A stretch of DNA of 64,000 bases from Rubrivivax gelatinosus (GCF_004340905.1 NZ_SLXD01000002.1:451062-515061), one strand, 5' to 3'. Shown: positions 18,048-33,874, counted from the first letter of the stretch. Numbers and translations: made by a program. Notes: generated from the letters alone by a model not told the origin.

Positions 18048-19190
18048 TCAGCGAACGACGGCGATCTCTTCGCGCTGGCCGCCCTTGAAGGTGTAGAGCG
18101 TCAGCGCGCCGTTCTTGATGTCGCCCTTCTCGTCGAAGGCGATCGTGCCGGTGACGCCGGGCATGCTGATCTTGGCCAGCACCGGCAGGTACTTCGCCGG
18201 GTCGGCCGAGCCGGCCTTGACCATCGCCTCGACCAGCACCTTGGTCGCGTCGTAGGTGTAGGGCGAGTAGATCTGGACCTCGGTGCCGAACTTCTTCTTG
18301 AAGTCGGCCTTGAACTTGTCCATCACCGGCTTCTGCGCACCTTCGACACCGCCGGCGATCGCGCAGACCACCTGGCCGTCAGGCACCTGGCCCGACGCGA
18401 GCTTGGGCAGCTCGGCGGTGCAGACGCCGTCGCCGCCCATGAACTTCGACGTGATGCCCAGCTGCTTCATCTGGCGCAGCATCGGGCCGCCGACGGCGTC
18501 CATGCCGCCGTAGAAGATGACGTCGGGCTTGGCGGCCTTGATGCCGGTGAGGATGCCGGTGAAGTCGGTCGCCTTGTCGTTCGTGAACTCGCGCTTGACG
18601 ACGTTGGCGCCGGCGGCCTTGGCGGCCTTCTCGAACTCGGTGGCCACGCCCTGGCCGTAGGCGGTGCGGTCGTCGATCACGGCGACGGTCTTGGCCTTCA
18701 GCGTGTTCACCGCGTAGCGGCCCAGCGTGCCGCCGAGCTGGGCGTCGTCGGCCACCATGCGGAAGGTCGTCTTGAAGCCCTGGCGGGTGAAGCGCGGGTT
18801 GGTGACCGACGGCGCGATCTGCGGGATGCCGGCGTCGCTGTAGATGCGTGCGGCCGGGATCGCGGTGCCCGAGTTCAGGTGGCCGACGACGCCGTTGACC
18901 TTGCTGTCGACGAGCTTCTGCGCGGCTGCGGTGCCCTGCTTCGGGTCGCCGCCGTCGTCTTCGGCGAGCAGCTCGAACTTCACCGGGCGGCCGCCGATCT
19001 GCACGCCCTTGGCGCTCAGCTCCTGGATCGCCATGCGCACGCCGTTCTCGTTGTCGCGGCCGAGGTGGGCGGCCGGGCCGCTGAGCGCGGCGACGTGACC
19101 GATCTTGACGACGATCGGCTCGGCGGCCGACGCGGAAACGGCCACGCAGGCCAGGGCGAGCAGGGAAAGGCGCGGATGGAAGGCAGTCAT
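18048..19190 (-). CDS. LivK-type periplasmic amino-acid-binding protein, glycine-riboswitch controlled
   Basis: Periplasmic binding protein of the branched-chain amino acid ABC type, 380 residues: signal peptide (about 1-22), then VVKIGHVAALSGPAAHLGRDNENG and GVVGHLNSGTAIPAARIYSDAGIPQIAPSVTNP, the ligand pocket pattern of LivJ/LivK. No permease or ATPase gene is adjacent. It has a full-length paralogue of identical length at 39743-40885, with the same ends and long shared stretches. What sets this copy apart is a tandem glycine riboswitch 60 bp upstream, which suggests that the ligand or the system deals with glycine or glycine-derived nitrogen. Confidence 0.9.
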   Translation of the reverse strand: MTAFHPRLSLLALACVAVSASAAEPIVVKIGHVAALSGPAAHLGRDNENGVRMAIQELSAKGVQIGGRPVKFELLAEDDGGDPKQGTAAAQKLVDSKVNGVVGHLNSGTAIPAARIYSDAGIPQIAPSVTNPRFTRQGFKTTFRMVADDAQLGGTLGRYAVNTLKAKTVAVIDDRTAYGQGVATEFEKAAKAAGANVVKREFTNDKATDFTGILTGIKAAKPDVIFYGGMDAVGGPMLRQMKQLGITSKFMGGDGVCTAELPKLASGQVPDGQVVCAIAGGVEGAQKPVMDKFKADFKKKFGTEVQIYSPYTYDATKVLVEAMVKAGSADPAKYLPVLAKISMPGVTGTIAFDEKGDIKNGALTLYTFKGGQREEIAVVR

Positions 19191-19249
19191 GTTCGGGTCT
19201 CTCAGCAGGACGTCGTAGGCATGCCGGCGCCGCGCCCTTTGCGCAGCGT

Positions 19250-19455
19250 CACCCCCTCTGTCCTGGAACCTGAGAGATTCACAGCGGCCGCCCGGCGCCG
19301 TTTGCTCCTTCGGCGCACCGGCGGACGTCACGCAGCCGGCGCTTCTTCAGAGTTCATCCAGGGCATCGGTCCATGGTGCCTGAGAGTTTCCGGGGTGGTT
19401 GCTCCTTCGGCGCCGCGCGAAAAGGGTGGACGCGCGGTCTCTCCCGATGCCATTC
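19250..19455 (-). promoter_or_regulatory. Tandem glycine riboswitch
   Basis: On the minus strand two glycine aptamers follow each other. The first (about 19450-19376) has GGGAGAG, GCGCCGAAGGAGCAACC and AAACTCTCAGGCACC. The second (about 19345-19252) has GGTGCGCCGAAGGAGCAA, GAATCTCTCAGGTTCC and AGGACAGAGGGGG. These are the conserved marks of gcvT-type riboswitches, and the tandem layout is the usual one. No intrinsic terminator is visible before the ATG at 19190, so control is probably at translation. A CATAAT at 19511-19516 (complement) is a possible -10 box. Confidence 0.94.
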
Positions 19456-19559
19456 GGGCTTTTGGCCTGCCCGGCGGCGGAATCACCACCAGCCGGGTTA
19501 GAAGCAGTCGATTATGCCTGCGAACCCGGTGGAAACCCGCAGCAAGCTCCCACACCGGA

Positions 19560-19874
19560 TCAGGCGATCACGGCCTCGGCGCTGCGGCGTTCACCCCGCG
19601 TGTCGACCCAGGAGACAGCGACCCGCTGGCCGGCCCTGCCGCCCCGGAGCGCAAAACGCAGGAACGGGTTCTTCGACACCGACGGGCCGAAGCGCAGCGT
19701 CAGCACCGGACGGCCTTCCAGCGTCACGGCGACGTCCTGGATGTGCCAGGCCGGGATCGGCCGGCCGTCGCCGTCCTTGCGCTGGCCGGACTCCATCTCG
19801 TGGGCCATCAGCACGCGCACGACGGTGCGATCACCCTGCTGCTGGGCGCGAAGAAGGATCGGGGCAGCGGCCAT
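19560..19874 (-). CDS. soxZ: SoxZ sulfur-carrier partner protein
   Basis: 104 residues with an immunoglobulin-like fold and no signal peptide. MAHEMESGQRKDGDGRPIPAWHI is the SoxZ signature, and the end of the protein matches (GERRSAEAVI). SoxZ pairs with SoxY, whose C-terminal cysteine carries sulfur intermediates in the periplasm. It lies 12 bp after soxY and is exported together with it. No soxXA, soxB or soxCD is in the window, so it either serves a Sox system elsewhere or works with the sulfide/thiosulfate enzymes nearby. Confidence 0.93.
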   Translation of the reverse strand: MAAAPILLRAQQQGDRTVVRVLMAHEMESGQRKDGDGRPIPAWHIQDVAVTLEGRPVLTLRFGPSVSKNPFLRFALRGGRAGQRVAVSWVDTRGERRSAEAVIA

Positions 19875-19886
19875 GGCGTGTCCCCT

Positions 19887-20363
19887 TCAGGCGGCGCAGC
19901 CGCCGAGCGTCACGCGGATGTCCCGGCGCGCGTAGAACACGCGGCCGTCGGCGGTGGTGGCCACCGCCCAGACATTGCACGACTGCGCCATCTTGACGCG
20001 GATGACGAACTCCGGGACCACGTCCTCGCCGAGCTCGAACAGCGCCGACAGCACCGCCGGGTTCTTCTCGACCAGCAGCAGCAGGCGGCGCGCGCCGGGC
20101 AGCGTCGTGGCCAGCGTCAGTTCGACGGCGGCGCCGTTCTCGGCGATGTCCGGGCCGGCGAGCGTGACCGCCGGGCTCGGCAGCGGCGCTGTCCAGCCCA
20201 GCGCGGCATTCAGCTCGGCCAGCGATCGGGCCTCGAAGGCCTGCGACAGCGACGCCGCGCTGGTTTCGCGCGGCCACAGCCCCTGTGCCAGCAGCAGCGC
20301 CGCGACGGCGGCGGAGGCACTCAGCGCCTCTCGGCGTCGCGGGTCGGGCGGGGGGCGGTCCAT
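19887..20363 (-). CDS. soxY: SoxY sulfur-carrier protein with variant C terminus
   Basis: 158 residues. A Tat-like signal (DPRRREALSASAAVAALLLAQG, cut near residue 36) precedes the carrier domain. The swinging arm ends in LGGCAA, with the sulfur-carrying Cys at 156; the classical form is GGCGG, so the last two residues differ. A second Cys (129, in MAQSCNVWA) is also present. The ATG at 20363 was chosen because it gives a clean signal peptide. It is followed by soxZ after 12 bp and is divergent from a DUF3149 gene. Confidence 0.9.
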   Translation of the reverse strand: MDRPPPDPRRREALSASAAVAALLLAQGLWPRETSAASLSQAFEARSLAELNAALGWTAPLPSPAVTLAGPDIAENGAAVELTLATTLPGARRLLLLVEKNPAVLSALFELGEDVVPEFVIRVKMAQSCNVWAVATTADGRVFYARRDIRVTLGGCAA

Positions 20364-20480
20364 CGAAACATTGTGGCCCAGCCCGGCGCCCGCCACGTTC
20401 TGGACCGAGTCCGAGCCCTGGGCCCATTCTTTGAGTTACGACAAGTTTCTTGCCTTGTGTCGGGCGCCCAATGCCACCGA

Positions 20481-20494
20481 TCGATACAGATCAA
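20481..20494. promoter_or_regulatory. FNR-like site, TCGATACAGATCAA
   Basis: The 14-mer matches the FNR/Anr consensus TTGATNNNNATCAA at 9 of 10 fixed positions. It lies in the divergent region between soxY and the DUF3149 gene, 21 bp before the ATG of the latter and 117 bp before soxY. Position would suit control of soxYZ or repression of the small gene. One mismatch means it could be chance. Confidence 0.4.
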
Positions 20495-20515
20495 GCCCGC
20501 CGAGGAGCCCCTGAC

Positions 20516-20680
20516 ATGACTGCGATGACCGTCCTCTTTTCCACCGACGTCGGCCTGATGAGTCTGGCCGTGATCGTCGTGACGCTGGGAATGGGTGCGT
20601 TCTACCTGCGTTATTTCCTCAAGCACATGCGCGAAGACAGCGCACGCGCTGCTGCCGAAGCGGCCCAGGCTCGCCGCTGA
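20516..20680 (+). CDS. DUF3149-type small membrane protein
   Basis: 54 residues with one membrane helix (about 12-33, DVGLMSLAVIVVTLGMGAFYLRYF) followed by a charged tail (KHMREDSARAAAEAAQARR). Length, the helix and the basic/acidic tail fit the DUF3149 family of betaproteobacteria, function unknown. GAGGAG lies 8 bp before the ATG. It is a stand-alone gene with its own terminator. The preceding FNR-like box may affect it. Confidence 0.75.
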   Translation: MTAMTVLFSTDVGLMSLAVIVVTLGMGAFYLRYFLKHMREDSARAAAEAAQARR

Positions 20681-20717
20681 GCCCGGGCGGCGCCAACCGG
20701 GGCGCCTCAGCAGCCAG

Positions 20718-20742
20718 AACGCCGGCCCCGGGCCGGCGTTTT
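20718..20742 (+). terminator. Rho-independent terminator
   Basis: AACGCCGGCC and GGCCGGCGTT form a perfect 10-bp stem with a 3-base loop, followed by TT to give a four-T tract. It ends the DUF3149 gene; the tail touches the stop of the convergent panE gene. Confidence 0.8.
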
Positions 20743-21722
20743 CACGTGTACAGCCCGCGCTGGCGGGCGAACAGCCGCGTCAGGCCGAACAGCGCGTCGA
20801 TCGCCGGCGTCGGCCGGCCCAGGCGCTGGCCGAGTTCACGCATCGCGCCGACGATGGCGTCGAGCTCGATCGGCCGGCCGGCCTCGACGTCCTGCAGCAT
20901 CGAGGTCTTGAAGGCGCCGAGCCTGGCGGTGATGGCGTGGCGGTCCTCCGGCGTCTGCCCGATCGGACAGCCGACGAGCGCGCCGATCGCCGCGGCCTCC
21001 TGCATCGCCTGCGAGCAGAACGCCCGCACCAGCGGGTCGGCGAGCACGCGGTCGGCGCTGGCGCCGGTGATCGCGCTGACCGGGTTCATCGTCAGGTTGC
21101 CCCAGAGCTTGTACCAGACGTCGCGGCGCACGTCGGCCGAGGCCGTGACGTCGAAACCGGCGTCGCGCAGCAGCGCCGCCACGGTGTCGACGCGCACGCT
21201 GGCGCCGCCGGCCGGCTCGCCGACGATCAGCCCGGCGCCCATCTTGTGAACGACGAAGCCGGGCTCGGCGGTGAAGGCCGCGGCGTGCACGACGCAGCCG
21301 AGCACGGCCTCGAACGGGATCGCCGCGCCGGCGACGCCGCCCGGGTCGACCGACTCCAGCGGCGCGTCACCCAGCGCCGCGACGCCGTGGCCGAACCACC
21401 ACGGCACGCCGTTCATCGCCGGCAGCACGACGGTCTGCGGCCCGATCAGCGGCGCGATGCCCCGCGCGACCTGCGTCAGCGCCGGGCCCTTGACGGCGAT
21501 GACGACGAGGTCCTGGACGCCGAGTCCGGCGGCGTCGTCGGACGCCGCCACGCACGGCGCCTGGATCGACTCGCCGCCCTGCTGCAGCCGCCAGCCGTGA
21601 CGCCGCAGCGCCTCCAGCGTCGCGCCGCGTGCGATGGCCGAGACCTGGGCCTGGCCGCGCGCCGCGAGCCGGGTGCCGATGAAGCCGCCGATCGCGCCGG
21701 CGCCGAGGATGCAGACCTTCAT
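20742..21722 (-). CDS. panE: 2-dehydropantoate 2-reductase
   Basis: NADPH-dependent reductase of the ketopantoate reductase family (pantothenate pathway), 326 residues, cytoplasmic. The Rossmann motif GAGAIGG is at 7-13, VIAVKGPAL follows, and the C-terminal helical domain has VWYKLWGNLTMNPVSAITGA with the catalytic Lys and NP motif, then PIELDAIVGAMRELG. The family also includes reductases of other 2-oxoacids, so panE is probable rather than certain. Its ATG overlaps the stop of the WYL regulator by 4 bp. Confidence 0.87.
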   Translation of the reverse strand: MKVCILGAGAIGGFIGTRLAARGQAQVSAIARGATLEALRRHGWRLQQGGESIQAPCVAASDDAAGLGVQDLVVIAVKGPALTQVARGIAPLIGPQTVVLPAMNGVPWWFGHGVAALGDAPLESVDPGGVAGAAIPFEAVLGCVVHAAAFTAEPGFVVHKMGAGLIVGEPAGGASVRVDTVAALLRDAGFDVTASADVRRDVWYKLWGNLTMNPVSAITGASADRVLADPLVRAFCSQAMQEAAAIGALVGCPIGQTPEDRHAITARLGAFKTSMLQDVEAGRPIELDAIVGAMRELGQRLGRPTPAIDALFGLTRLFARQRGLYT

Positions 21723-22732
21723 GTCGTCGAGCCGCCGGCGGCGGTGCTGGTGGAAGACGGGGCGTCGCCGGCGTAGACCGCGGCCGCGGCACGCAGGCGG
21801 GCGGCGACCTTGGCGCGCAGTTCGGGCGGCGACAGCACCTCGGCGTCGGCGCCGTGGCGCATCAGGTCCATCACGAGCTCGGTGTCGTCGGTGTAGGGCA
21901 GTTGCAGCTCGTAGCGGCCGTCGGCGAGCCAGCGCCCCTGCTGCTCGGGGTGCCAGGCCTCGCGGCTCACCCAGGCGGCCGCGGACGCCGCGAAGGCCAC
22001 CGTCGCCCAGCGCCGCGTGCCGCCGGCGTAGATGCCGTAGCCGGCATCCATCTCGGCCTGCACACGCGCCAGCGGCAGCTCCAGCGCCTTGGCCTCCAGC
22101 ACCGCGGCCTGCTCCATCGCGTCGAGCGCGAAGCGGCGCAGGCCCTCGGCGCGGTGGCACCAGGCGTCCAGGTACCAGGTGTTGCGGTAGTGCACCAGGC
22201 GCTGCGGCGAGACCTCGCGTTCGCCGACCTCGCCGCGTGTGCGCGTCAGGTAGCGCAGGTGCAGCCGGCGGCGCTCCAGCAGCGCCTCGGCGACACGCTC
22301 GAAATGGCGCGCCGGCACCGCACGCCGCGCCGCGGCGACGATCCGCACGCGCTGCATCAGCGTCGCATCCTCGGCGCTGCCGATCATCTCGCGCACGCGT
22401 TCGAGCAGCGGCTGCAGGTGGCGCGCCAGCGTGCCGTCGTCGTCCAGGCTGGCCAGCAGCTGGTGCGCGGCGAGCAGCGAGTACAGCTCGCGCTCGTCGA
22501 ACCACAGGCCGGGCAGCTCGTGGCGCGTGCCGCGCGCGCCTTCGTCGAGCCGGTAGCCGTTGAGCTCGCGGTCGTAGACGATGGGCGCGCCCAGCCGGCT
22601 GCGCAGGTACTCCAGGTCACGCTTGAGCGTGGCGCGCGAGACCTCCAGCTCGTCGAGCAGCGTCTGGAAGGCGACGTGCCCGCGCTGGCGGATCAGGCGC
22701 TCGATCTTGTAGAGGCGTTCGGCGTTGGACAT
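21719..22732 (-). CDS. WYL-domain transcriptional regulator (YafY type)
   Basis: 337 residues. The N terminus (1-60) is a DeoR-like winged helix (SNAERLYKIERLIRQRGHVAFQTLLDELEVSRATLKRDLEYLRSR in outline), and the middle (about 135-230) is a WYL domain with RRLHLRYL and the YRNTWYLDAWCHRAEGLRRFALDAM pattern. A WCX-like end follows. WYL proteins bind small ligands or nucleic acid; the target here is unknown. It is coupled to panE by a 4-bp overlap. Confidence 0.87.
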   Translation of the reverse strand: MSNAERLYKIERLIRQRGHVAFQTLLDELEVSRATLKRDLEYLRSRLGAPIVYDRELNGYRLDEGARGTRHELPGLWFDERELYSLLAAHQLLASLDDDGTLARHLQPLLERVREMIGSAEDATLMQRVRIVAAARRAVPARHFERVAEALLERRRLHLRYLTRTRGEVGEREVSPQRLVHYRNTWYLDAWCHRAEGLRRFALDAMEQAAVLEAKALELPLARVQAEMDAGYGIYAGGTRRWATVAFAASAAAWVSREAWHPEQQGRWLADGRYELQLPYTDDTELVMDLMRHGADAEVLSPPELRAKVAARLRAAAAVYAGDAPSSTSTAAGGSTT

Positions 22733-22745
22733 GGGGCGGCGACGG

Positions 22746-24419
22746 TCAGAATAAACCGACGACGCGCCCGTCCTCCGTGAGGTCGATCACCTCGGCCGCG
22801 GGTGTCTTGGGCAGGCCGGGCATGGTCATCACGTCGCCGCAGACCATGACGATGAACTCGGCGCCGGCGGCCAGCCGCACCTCGCGCACGTCGAGCACGT
22901 GGCCCTCGGGCGCGCCGCGGCGCTTGGCGTCGGTCGAGAAGCTGTACTGCGTCTTGGCGATGCAGATCGGCCAGCGGCCGTAGCCCTCGGCCTGCAGATG
23001 CTCGATGCGCGCGCGCACCGCCGCCGGCGCCTCGACGCCGGCGGCGCCGTAGACGCGCGTGGCCACCTTGCGCAGCTTCTCCCACAGCGTGTCCTCGTCG
23101 TCGTAGACGAAACGCGGCGCGCTCGGCTGCTCGAACAGTCGCACGACCTCGCGCGCCAGGTCCTCGGCGCCGGCGCCGCCCTCGGCCCAATGGCGCGCCA
23201 GCGCGATTGGCACGCCCCAGCCCTGCACACGCTCGCGCAGCAGCGCGTGTTCGGCCTCGGTGTCGGCGCTGAAGTGGTTGACGGCCACGACGCAGGGCAG
23301 CCCGTAGACGCCGCGCACGTTGTCGACGTGGCGGCGCAGGTTGTCCAGGCCGCGCTCGAGCGCGCCCAGGTCCTCGCGGCCGAGTTCGGCCAGCGGCGCG
23401 CCGCCGTGGTGCTTGAGCGCGCGCACGGTGGCGACGACGACCGCCGCGTCGGGCCGCAGCCCCGACTTGCGGCACTTGATGTCGAGGAACTTCTCGGCCC
23501 CCAGGTCGGCGCCGAAGCCGGCTTCGGTGACGACGACCTCGGCGAGCTTCAACGCCGTCTTCGTCGCCAGCACCGAGTTGCAGCCGTGGGCGATGTTGGC
23601 GAACGGGCCGCCGTGCAGGATGGCCGGCGTGCGCTCCAGCGTCTGAACGAGGTTGGGCGCGAAGGCGTCCTTGAGCAGCACCGCCATCGCGCCGTGCACC
23701 TTGAGGTCGCGCGCGCGCACCGGCAGGCGCGAACGGGTCTCGGCGACGACGATGTTGCCCAGGCGCTGCTTCAGGTCGGCCAGCGACGTGGCCAGGCAGA
23801 AGATGGCCATCACCTCGCTGGCGACGACGATGTCGAAGCCGTCCTCGCGCGGCACGCCGTTGCCGGGGCCGCCGAGGCCGACGGTGATCTCGCGCAGCGC
23901 GCGGTCGTTCATGTCCATCACGCGCTTGAAGCCGATGCGGCGCACGTCGATGTCCAGCGCGTTGCCGTGGTGCACGTGGTTGTCGATCGCCGCGGCCAGC
24001 AGGTTGTTGGCCAGCGCGATGGCGGCGAAGTCGCCGGTGAAGTGCAGGTTGATGTCCTCCATCGGCACCACCTGCGCGTGGCCGCCGCCGGCCGCCCCGC
24101 CCTTCATGCCGAACACCGGACCCAGCGAGGGCTCGCGCAGCGCGACGATGGTCTTCCTGCCGATGCGGTTGAGCGCGTCGCCCAGGCCGACGGTGGTCGT
24201 GGTCTTGCCCTCGCCGGCGGGCGTCGGCGTGATCGCCGTCACCAGCACCAGCTTGCCGTCGGGGCGCGACTCCAGGCCGCGGATGTAGTCCAGCGTGAGC
24301 TTGGCCTTGTAGTGGCCGTAGGGCACGAGGTGCTCGTCGGCGATGCCCAGGCGCTCGCGGGCCAGGTCGGTGATGCGCTGAAGGCGGGCTTTCTGGGCGA
24401 TGTCGATGTCGCTCGGCAC
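22746..24419 (-). CDS. fhs: Formate-tetrahydrofolate ligase
   Basis: ATP-dependent synthesis of 10-formyl-tetrahydrofolate from formate, one-carbon pathway, cytoplasm. 557 residues, full length for the family. The P-loop [13 protein letters not shown] lies near 66-78; also seen are [24 protein letters not shown], the FTGDFAAI segment and the C-terminal [18 protein letters not shown] start with GGAG upstream. It stands between the WYL gene and a divergent UPF0149 gene. Confidence 0.96.
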   Translation of the reverse strand: MPSDIDIAQKARLQRITDLARERLGIADEHLVPYGHYKAKLTLDYIRGLESRPDGKLVLVTAITPTPAGEGKTTTTVGLGDALNRIGRKTIVALREPSLGPVFGMKGGAAGGGHAQVVPMEDINLHFTGDFAAIALANNLLAAAIDNHVHHGNALDIDVRRIGFKRVMDMNDRALREITVGLGGPGNGVPREDGFDIVVASEVMAIFCLATSLADLKQRLGNIVVAETRSRLPVRARDLKVHGAMAVLLKDAFAPNLVQTLERTPAILHGGPFANIAHGCNSVLATKTALKLAEVVVTEAGFGADLGAEKFLDIKCRKSGLRPDAAVVVATVRALKHHGGAPLAELGREDLGALERGLDNLRRHVDNVRGVYGLPCVVAVNHFSADTEAEHALLRERVQGWGVPIALARHWAEGGAGAEDLAREVVRLFEQPSAPRFVYDDEDTLWEKLRKVATRVYGAAGVEAPAAVRARIEHLQAEGYGRWPICIAKTQYSFSTDAKRRGAPEGHVLDVREVRLAAGAEFIVMVCGDVMTMPGLPKTPAAEVIDLTEDGRVVGLF

Positions 24420-24602
24420 GGGCTCTCCGGATCAGAGGACGGGCAAAGCGGGCGATTGTGCTGCCGCAGGCCTGTTTTTGCCCCGCCCGCGCCCCTTTGC
24501 CGGGGCCCGGCGTCGGGCGGGCACGACGCCTGCACCCGTCCTCCGCCCGGCGGCTTGATCGACAACGCCAAAAACCGCTCACAACATAGGACAATCCCTA
24601 GT

Positions 24603-25220
24603 GTGGACTATCCTGAATACGACCCTTCCCTGCAGACCACGCCGCTCGCCGACGACGAACTCGACGAACTGGACGCGCTGCTGCAGGAACTTCCCGCCGA
24701 CGAGGCGATGAACGTCGAGGCGCTCGACGGTTACCTGACCGCGCTGGCGGTCGGCCCCGGCAGCCTCGTGCGGCTGCACACCCGGCAGTGGATGCCGGTG
24801 ATCTGGGGCGGCGACGGCGACGGGCCGGCACCGTTTGCCAGCGGCAAGCGCCGCAAGCGCGTCGTCTTCCTCGTGCTGCGACACCTGCACGCGATCGAGA
24901 GCGTGCTGAAGACGCGGCCCGACGAATGGCAGCCGGTGTTCAGCGTCGCCGAGACCGAGGACGGCGAGATCATCGACGCCGAGGACTGGTGCATCGGTTT
25001 CCTGGCCGCGGTCGGCCTGGACGCCGCGGCCTGGGAGCCGCTGTTCGACGACGCGGCCTACGGCCCGGCGCTGCAGCCGCTGGCCCTGCTCGGTGGCGAC
25101 GACGAGGCCCTGGCGCCCGCCGACCGCGAGCGGCTGGCGGACCCGCTGGAACGCGACGAACTGTCGCGTGCGGTCGCCGAGGTCGTGCCGCGCATCCGCG
25201 AGTTCGCCGCCGCGCTCTGA
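24603..25220 (+). CDS. UPF0149 (YecA-like) family protein
   Basis: 205 residues, cytoplasmic, acidic. The pattern DDELDELDALLQELPADEAMNVEALDGYLTALAVGP is the start of UPF0149/YecA domains, and ESVLKTRPDEWQPVF with DAEDWCIGFLAAVGLD follow. No C-terminal SEC-C zinc motif is seen. GTG start with AGGA about 11 bp upstream. Family function is unknown. Confidence 0.85.
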   Translation: MDYPEYDPSLQTTPLADDELDELDALLQELPADEAMNVEALDGYLTALAVGPGSLVRLHTRQWMPVIWGGDGDGPAPFASGKRRKRVVFLVLRHLHAIESVLKTRPDEWQPVFSVAETEDGEIIDAEDWCIGFLAAVGLDAAAWEPLFDDAAYGPALQPLALLGGDDEALAPADRERLADPLERDELSRAVAEVVPRIREFAAAL

Positions 25221-25243
25221 CTCCGGCCGACGCGCGCGGCCGC

Positions 25244-27925
<2,682 letters not shown>

Positions 27926-28011
27926 GGACGGCGGTTGCGGCCGATCATAGGCAGGGCCTGGGCCGCCGGCGGCTCAGGCGCATCCCGTATCCCGAGACCG
28001 ACATCCCCCGA

Positions 28012-28314
28012 GTGAACGACTCCATCACCTTGCCGCCGTCCTTCGTCGCGCTGTACCTGCCCGAAGGCCGCACCCGGCCCGAGCGGCCGCTGCGCGAGAT
28101 CGCCGAGCGCCACGAACTCTGCGAAGACATGGCCCAGATGCTGGCCGAGCCGGCACGCATGCTGCCGCTGGCACTGGGCATCACCGAAGCCGACGTGCTC
28201 GAGCGCATGCGCGCCGTGGCCGGCGCCGAGGACACGGGCCTGCAGCCGGCCGAAGCCGGCTGGGTCGTGCGCCGGCTGGCCGAGGTGCTGGGCTGGCCGG
28301 ATCCGGGCGCCTGA
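28012..28314 (+). CDS. 100-residue conserved-looking hypothetical protein
   Basis: I do not assign a function. The product is soluble, helical and acidic (LREIAERHELCEDMAQMLAEPARM, ITEADVLERMRAV, WVVRRLAEVLGW). It resembles small proteins common in Burkholderiales that begin with PPSFVALY. GTG at 28012 was chosen because the sequence upstream looks non-coding; no clear ribosome-binding site is present. It is convergent with glgA, whose stop is 9 bp away. Confidence 0.65.
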   Translation: MNDSITLPPSFVALYLPEGRTRPERPLREIAERHELCEDMAQMLAEPARMLPLALGITEADVLERMRAVAGAEDTGLQPAEAGWVVRRLAEVLGWPDPGA

Positions 28315-28323
28315 ATCGGGCGC

Positions 28324-29810
<1,487 letters not shown>

Positions 29811-29814
<4 letters not shown>

Positions 29815-31076
29815 TGCAGCGCGCGCAGCATCTCCCGCGTGACGAGCACGATGCCGGATTCGGTACGGAAGAAACGCGCCGCATCGGCCGCCGGGTCCTC
29901 GCCGATGACCATGCCGTCGGGGATCACGCAGTCGCGGTCGACCACCACACGCGTGACCCGCGCGTGCCGGCCGATCTGCGCGCCGGGCAGCAGCACCGCC
30001 CAGTTGACCGCGGCGTAGGAGTGCACGCGCACCTGCGAGAACAGCACCGAGCGGTAGACCGCGCCGGAGACGATGCAGCCGCCGGAGACCATCGACTCGA
30101 TGGCCAGCCCGCGCCGGTCGTCCTGGTTGTGCACGAACTTCGCCGGCGGCAGCTGCGGCTGGTAGGTCCAGATCGGCCAGTTGGTGTCGTAGAGGTTGAG
30201 CAGCGGGTCGGTCGCCGTGAGGTCGATGTTGGCGTCCCAGTACGCGTCGATCGTGCCGACGTCGCGCCAGTACGGGCCGGTGCCGGCACGCGTGCCGACG
30301 CAGCTCAGCTCGAACGGGTGTGCCACCGCGACACCGGCACGCACCATCTTGGGGATGATGTCCTTGCCGAAATCGTGGCTCGAGTTCGGGTCGGCCATGT
30401 CGCGCTCGAGCTCGCGGTACAGGTAGCGCGCGTTGAAGACGTAGATGCCCATGCTGGCGAGCGCGCGGTCGGGCTTGCCCGGCATGCACGGCGGGTCGGC
30501 CGGCTTCTCGACGAAGTCCAGGATGCGGCGGCTCTCGTCGACGTGCATGACACCGAAGGCGGTGGCGTCCATGCGCGGCACCTCGATGCAGCCGACGGTG
30601 CATTCGCGGCCCTGGGCCACGTGGTCGGCCAGCATCAGCGCGTAGTTCTGCTTGTAGACGTGGTCGCCGGCCAGGACGACCACATAGTCCGCCTTGTAGG
30701 CCGCCAGGATGTCCTGGTTCTGGTAGACCGCGTCGGCGGTGCCGCGGTACCAGCTTTCCTCGTCGACACGCTGCTGCGCCGGCAGCAGGTCGACGAACTC
30801 GTTCATCTCGGACTTCAGGAAGGCCCAGCCGCGCTGCAGGTGGCGCAGCAGGCTGTGGCTCTTGTACTGGGTGATGACGCCGATGCGGCGGATGCCCGAG
30901 TTCAGGCAGTTGGACAGCGCGAAATCGACGATGCGGAACTTGCCACCGAAGTACACCGCGGGCTTGGCGCGGTTGTCGGTGAGGTTCTTCAGACGCGTGC
31001 CGCGCCCCCCGGCAAGGACCAGCGCGATCGAACGACGCGGGAGGTCGAAGCTTGAGGCGGGATCGATGGGTTTCAT
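29811..31076 (-). CDS. glgC: Glucose-1-phosphate adenylyltransferase
   Basis: Makes ADP-glucose, the first committed step of glycogen synthesis. 421 residues. The nucleotidyltransferase motif [15 protein letters not shown] (about 20-34) with [22 protein letters not shown], the GTADAV loop, and the C-terminal left-handed beta-helix repeats are all present. ATG at 31076 has AGGAGA upstream. It heads the glgCA pair; the shared upstream region holds a HexR-like palindrome. Confidence 0.97.
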
Positions 31077-31285
31077 GACTGTCTCCTGGCCGGTATGACG
31101 TTCGGTTGAAGCAACGGAATTACAAAGCAGGAACACGCCCCGTGCCGTCGCATGGCCAACGCGACGTCACGCCAGGGCGCGAAGATGGGGGGAGGAAATG
31201 ACGCCAACGTGCTGTCGCGACTGCAGTTCGGCGCGTGTGCGTGGCTAGAATCGTTGTCGGACACCGAAAGCAGGCCGGCATTTTC

Positions 31286-31300
31286 TGTAGTTTTACTACA
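31286..31300. promoter_or_regulatory. Perfect palindrome TGTAGTTTTACTACA, HexR-like operator candidate
   Basis: Six-base arms (TGTAGT / ACTACA) flank TTT. This pattern resembles operators of HexR, an RpiR-family repressor that senses 2-keto-3-deoxy-6-phosphogluconate. It lies in the 353-bp region between glgC and glgP, 144 bp before the glgP ATG and 210 bp before glgC, within an A/T-richer patch likely to hold promoters. I see nothing else definable in 31077-31429. The regulator identity is inference. Confidence 0.55.
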
Positions 31301-31429
31301 CGACGATACCGACATCCGGCGTCGTCGCTCGCGCAAGCATCCCGGAAATCGGGGACGGCGCGGCACGGCACGGCGCATGCATCGGTGCCGGCCACCGGCC
31401 CCGTGTTCGCCCAACCGCTGCAGACCGCC

Positions 31430-33874
<2,445 letters not shown>

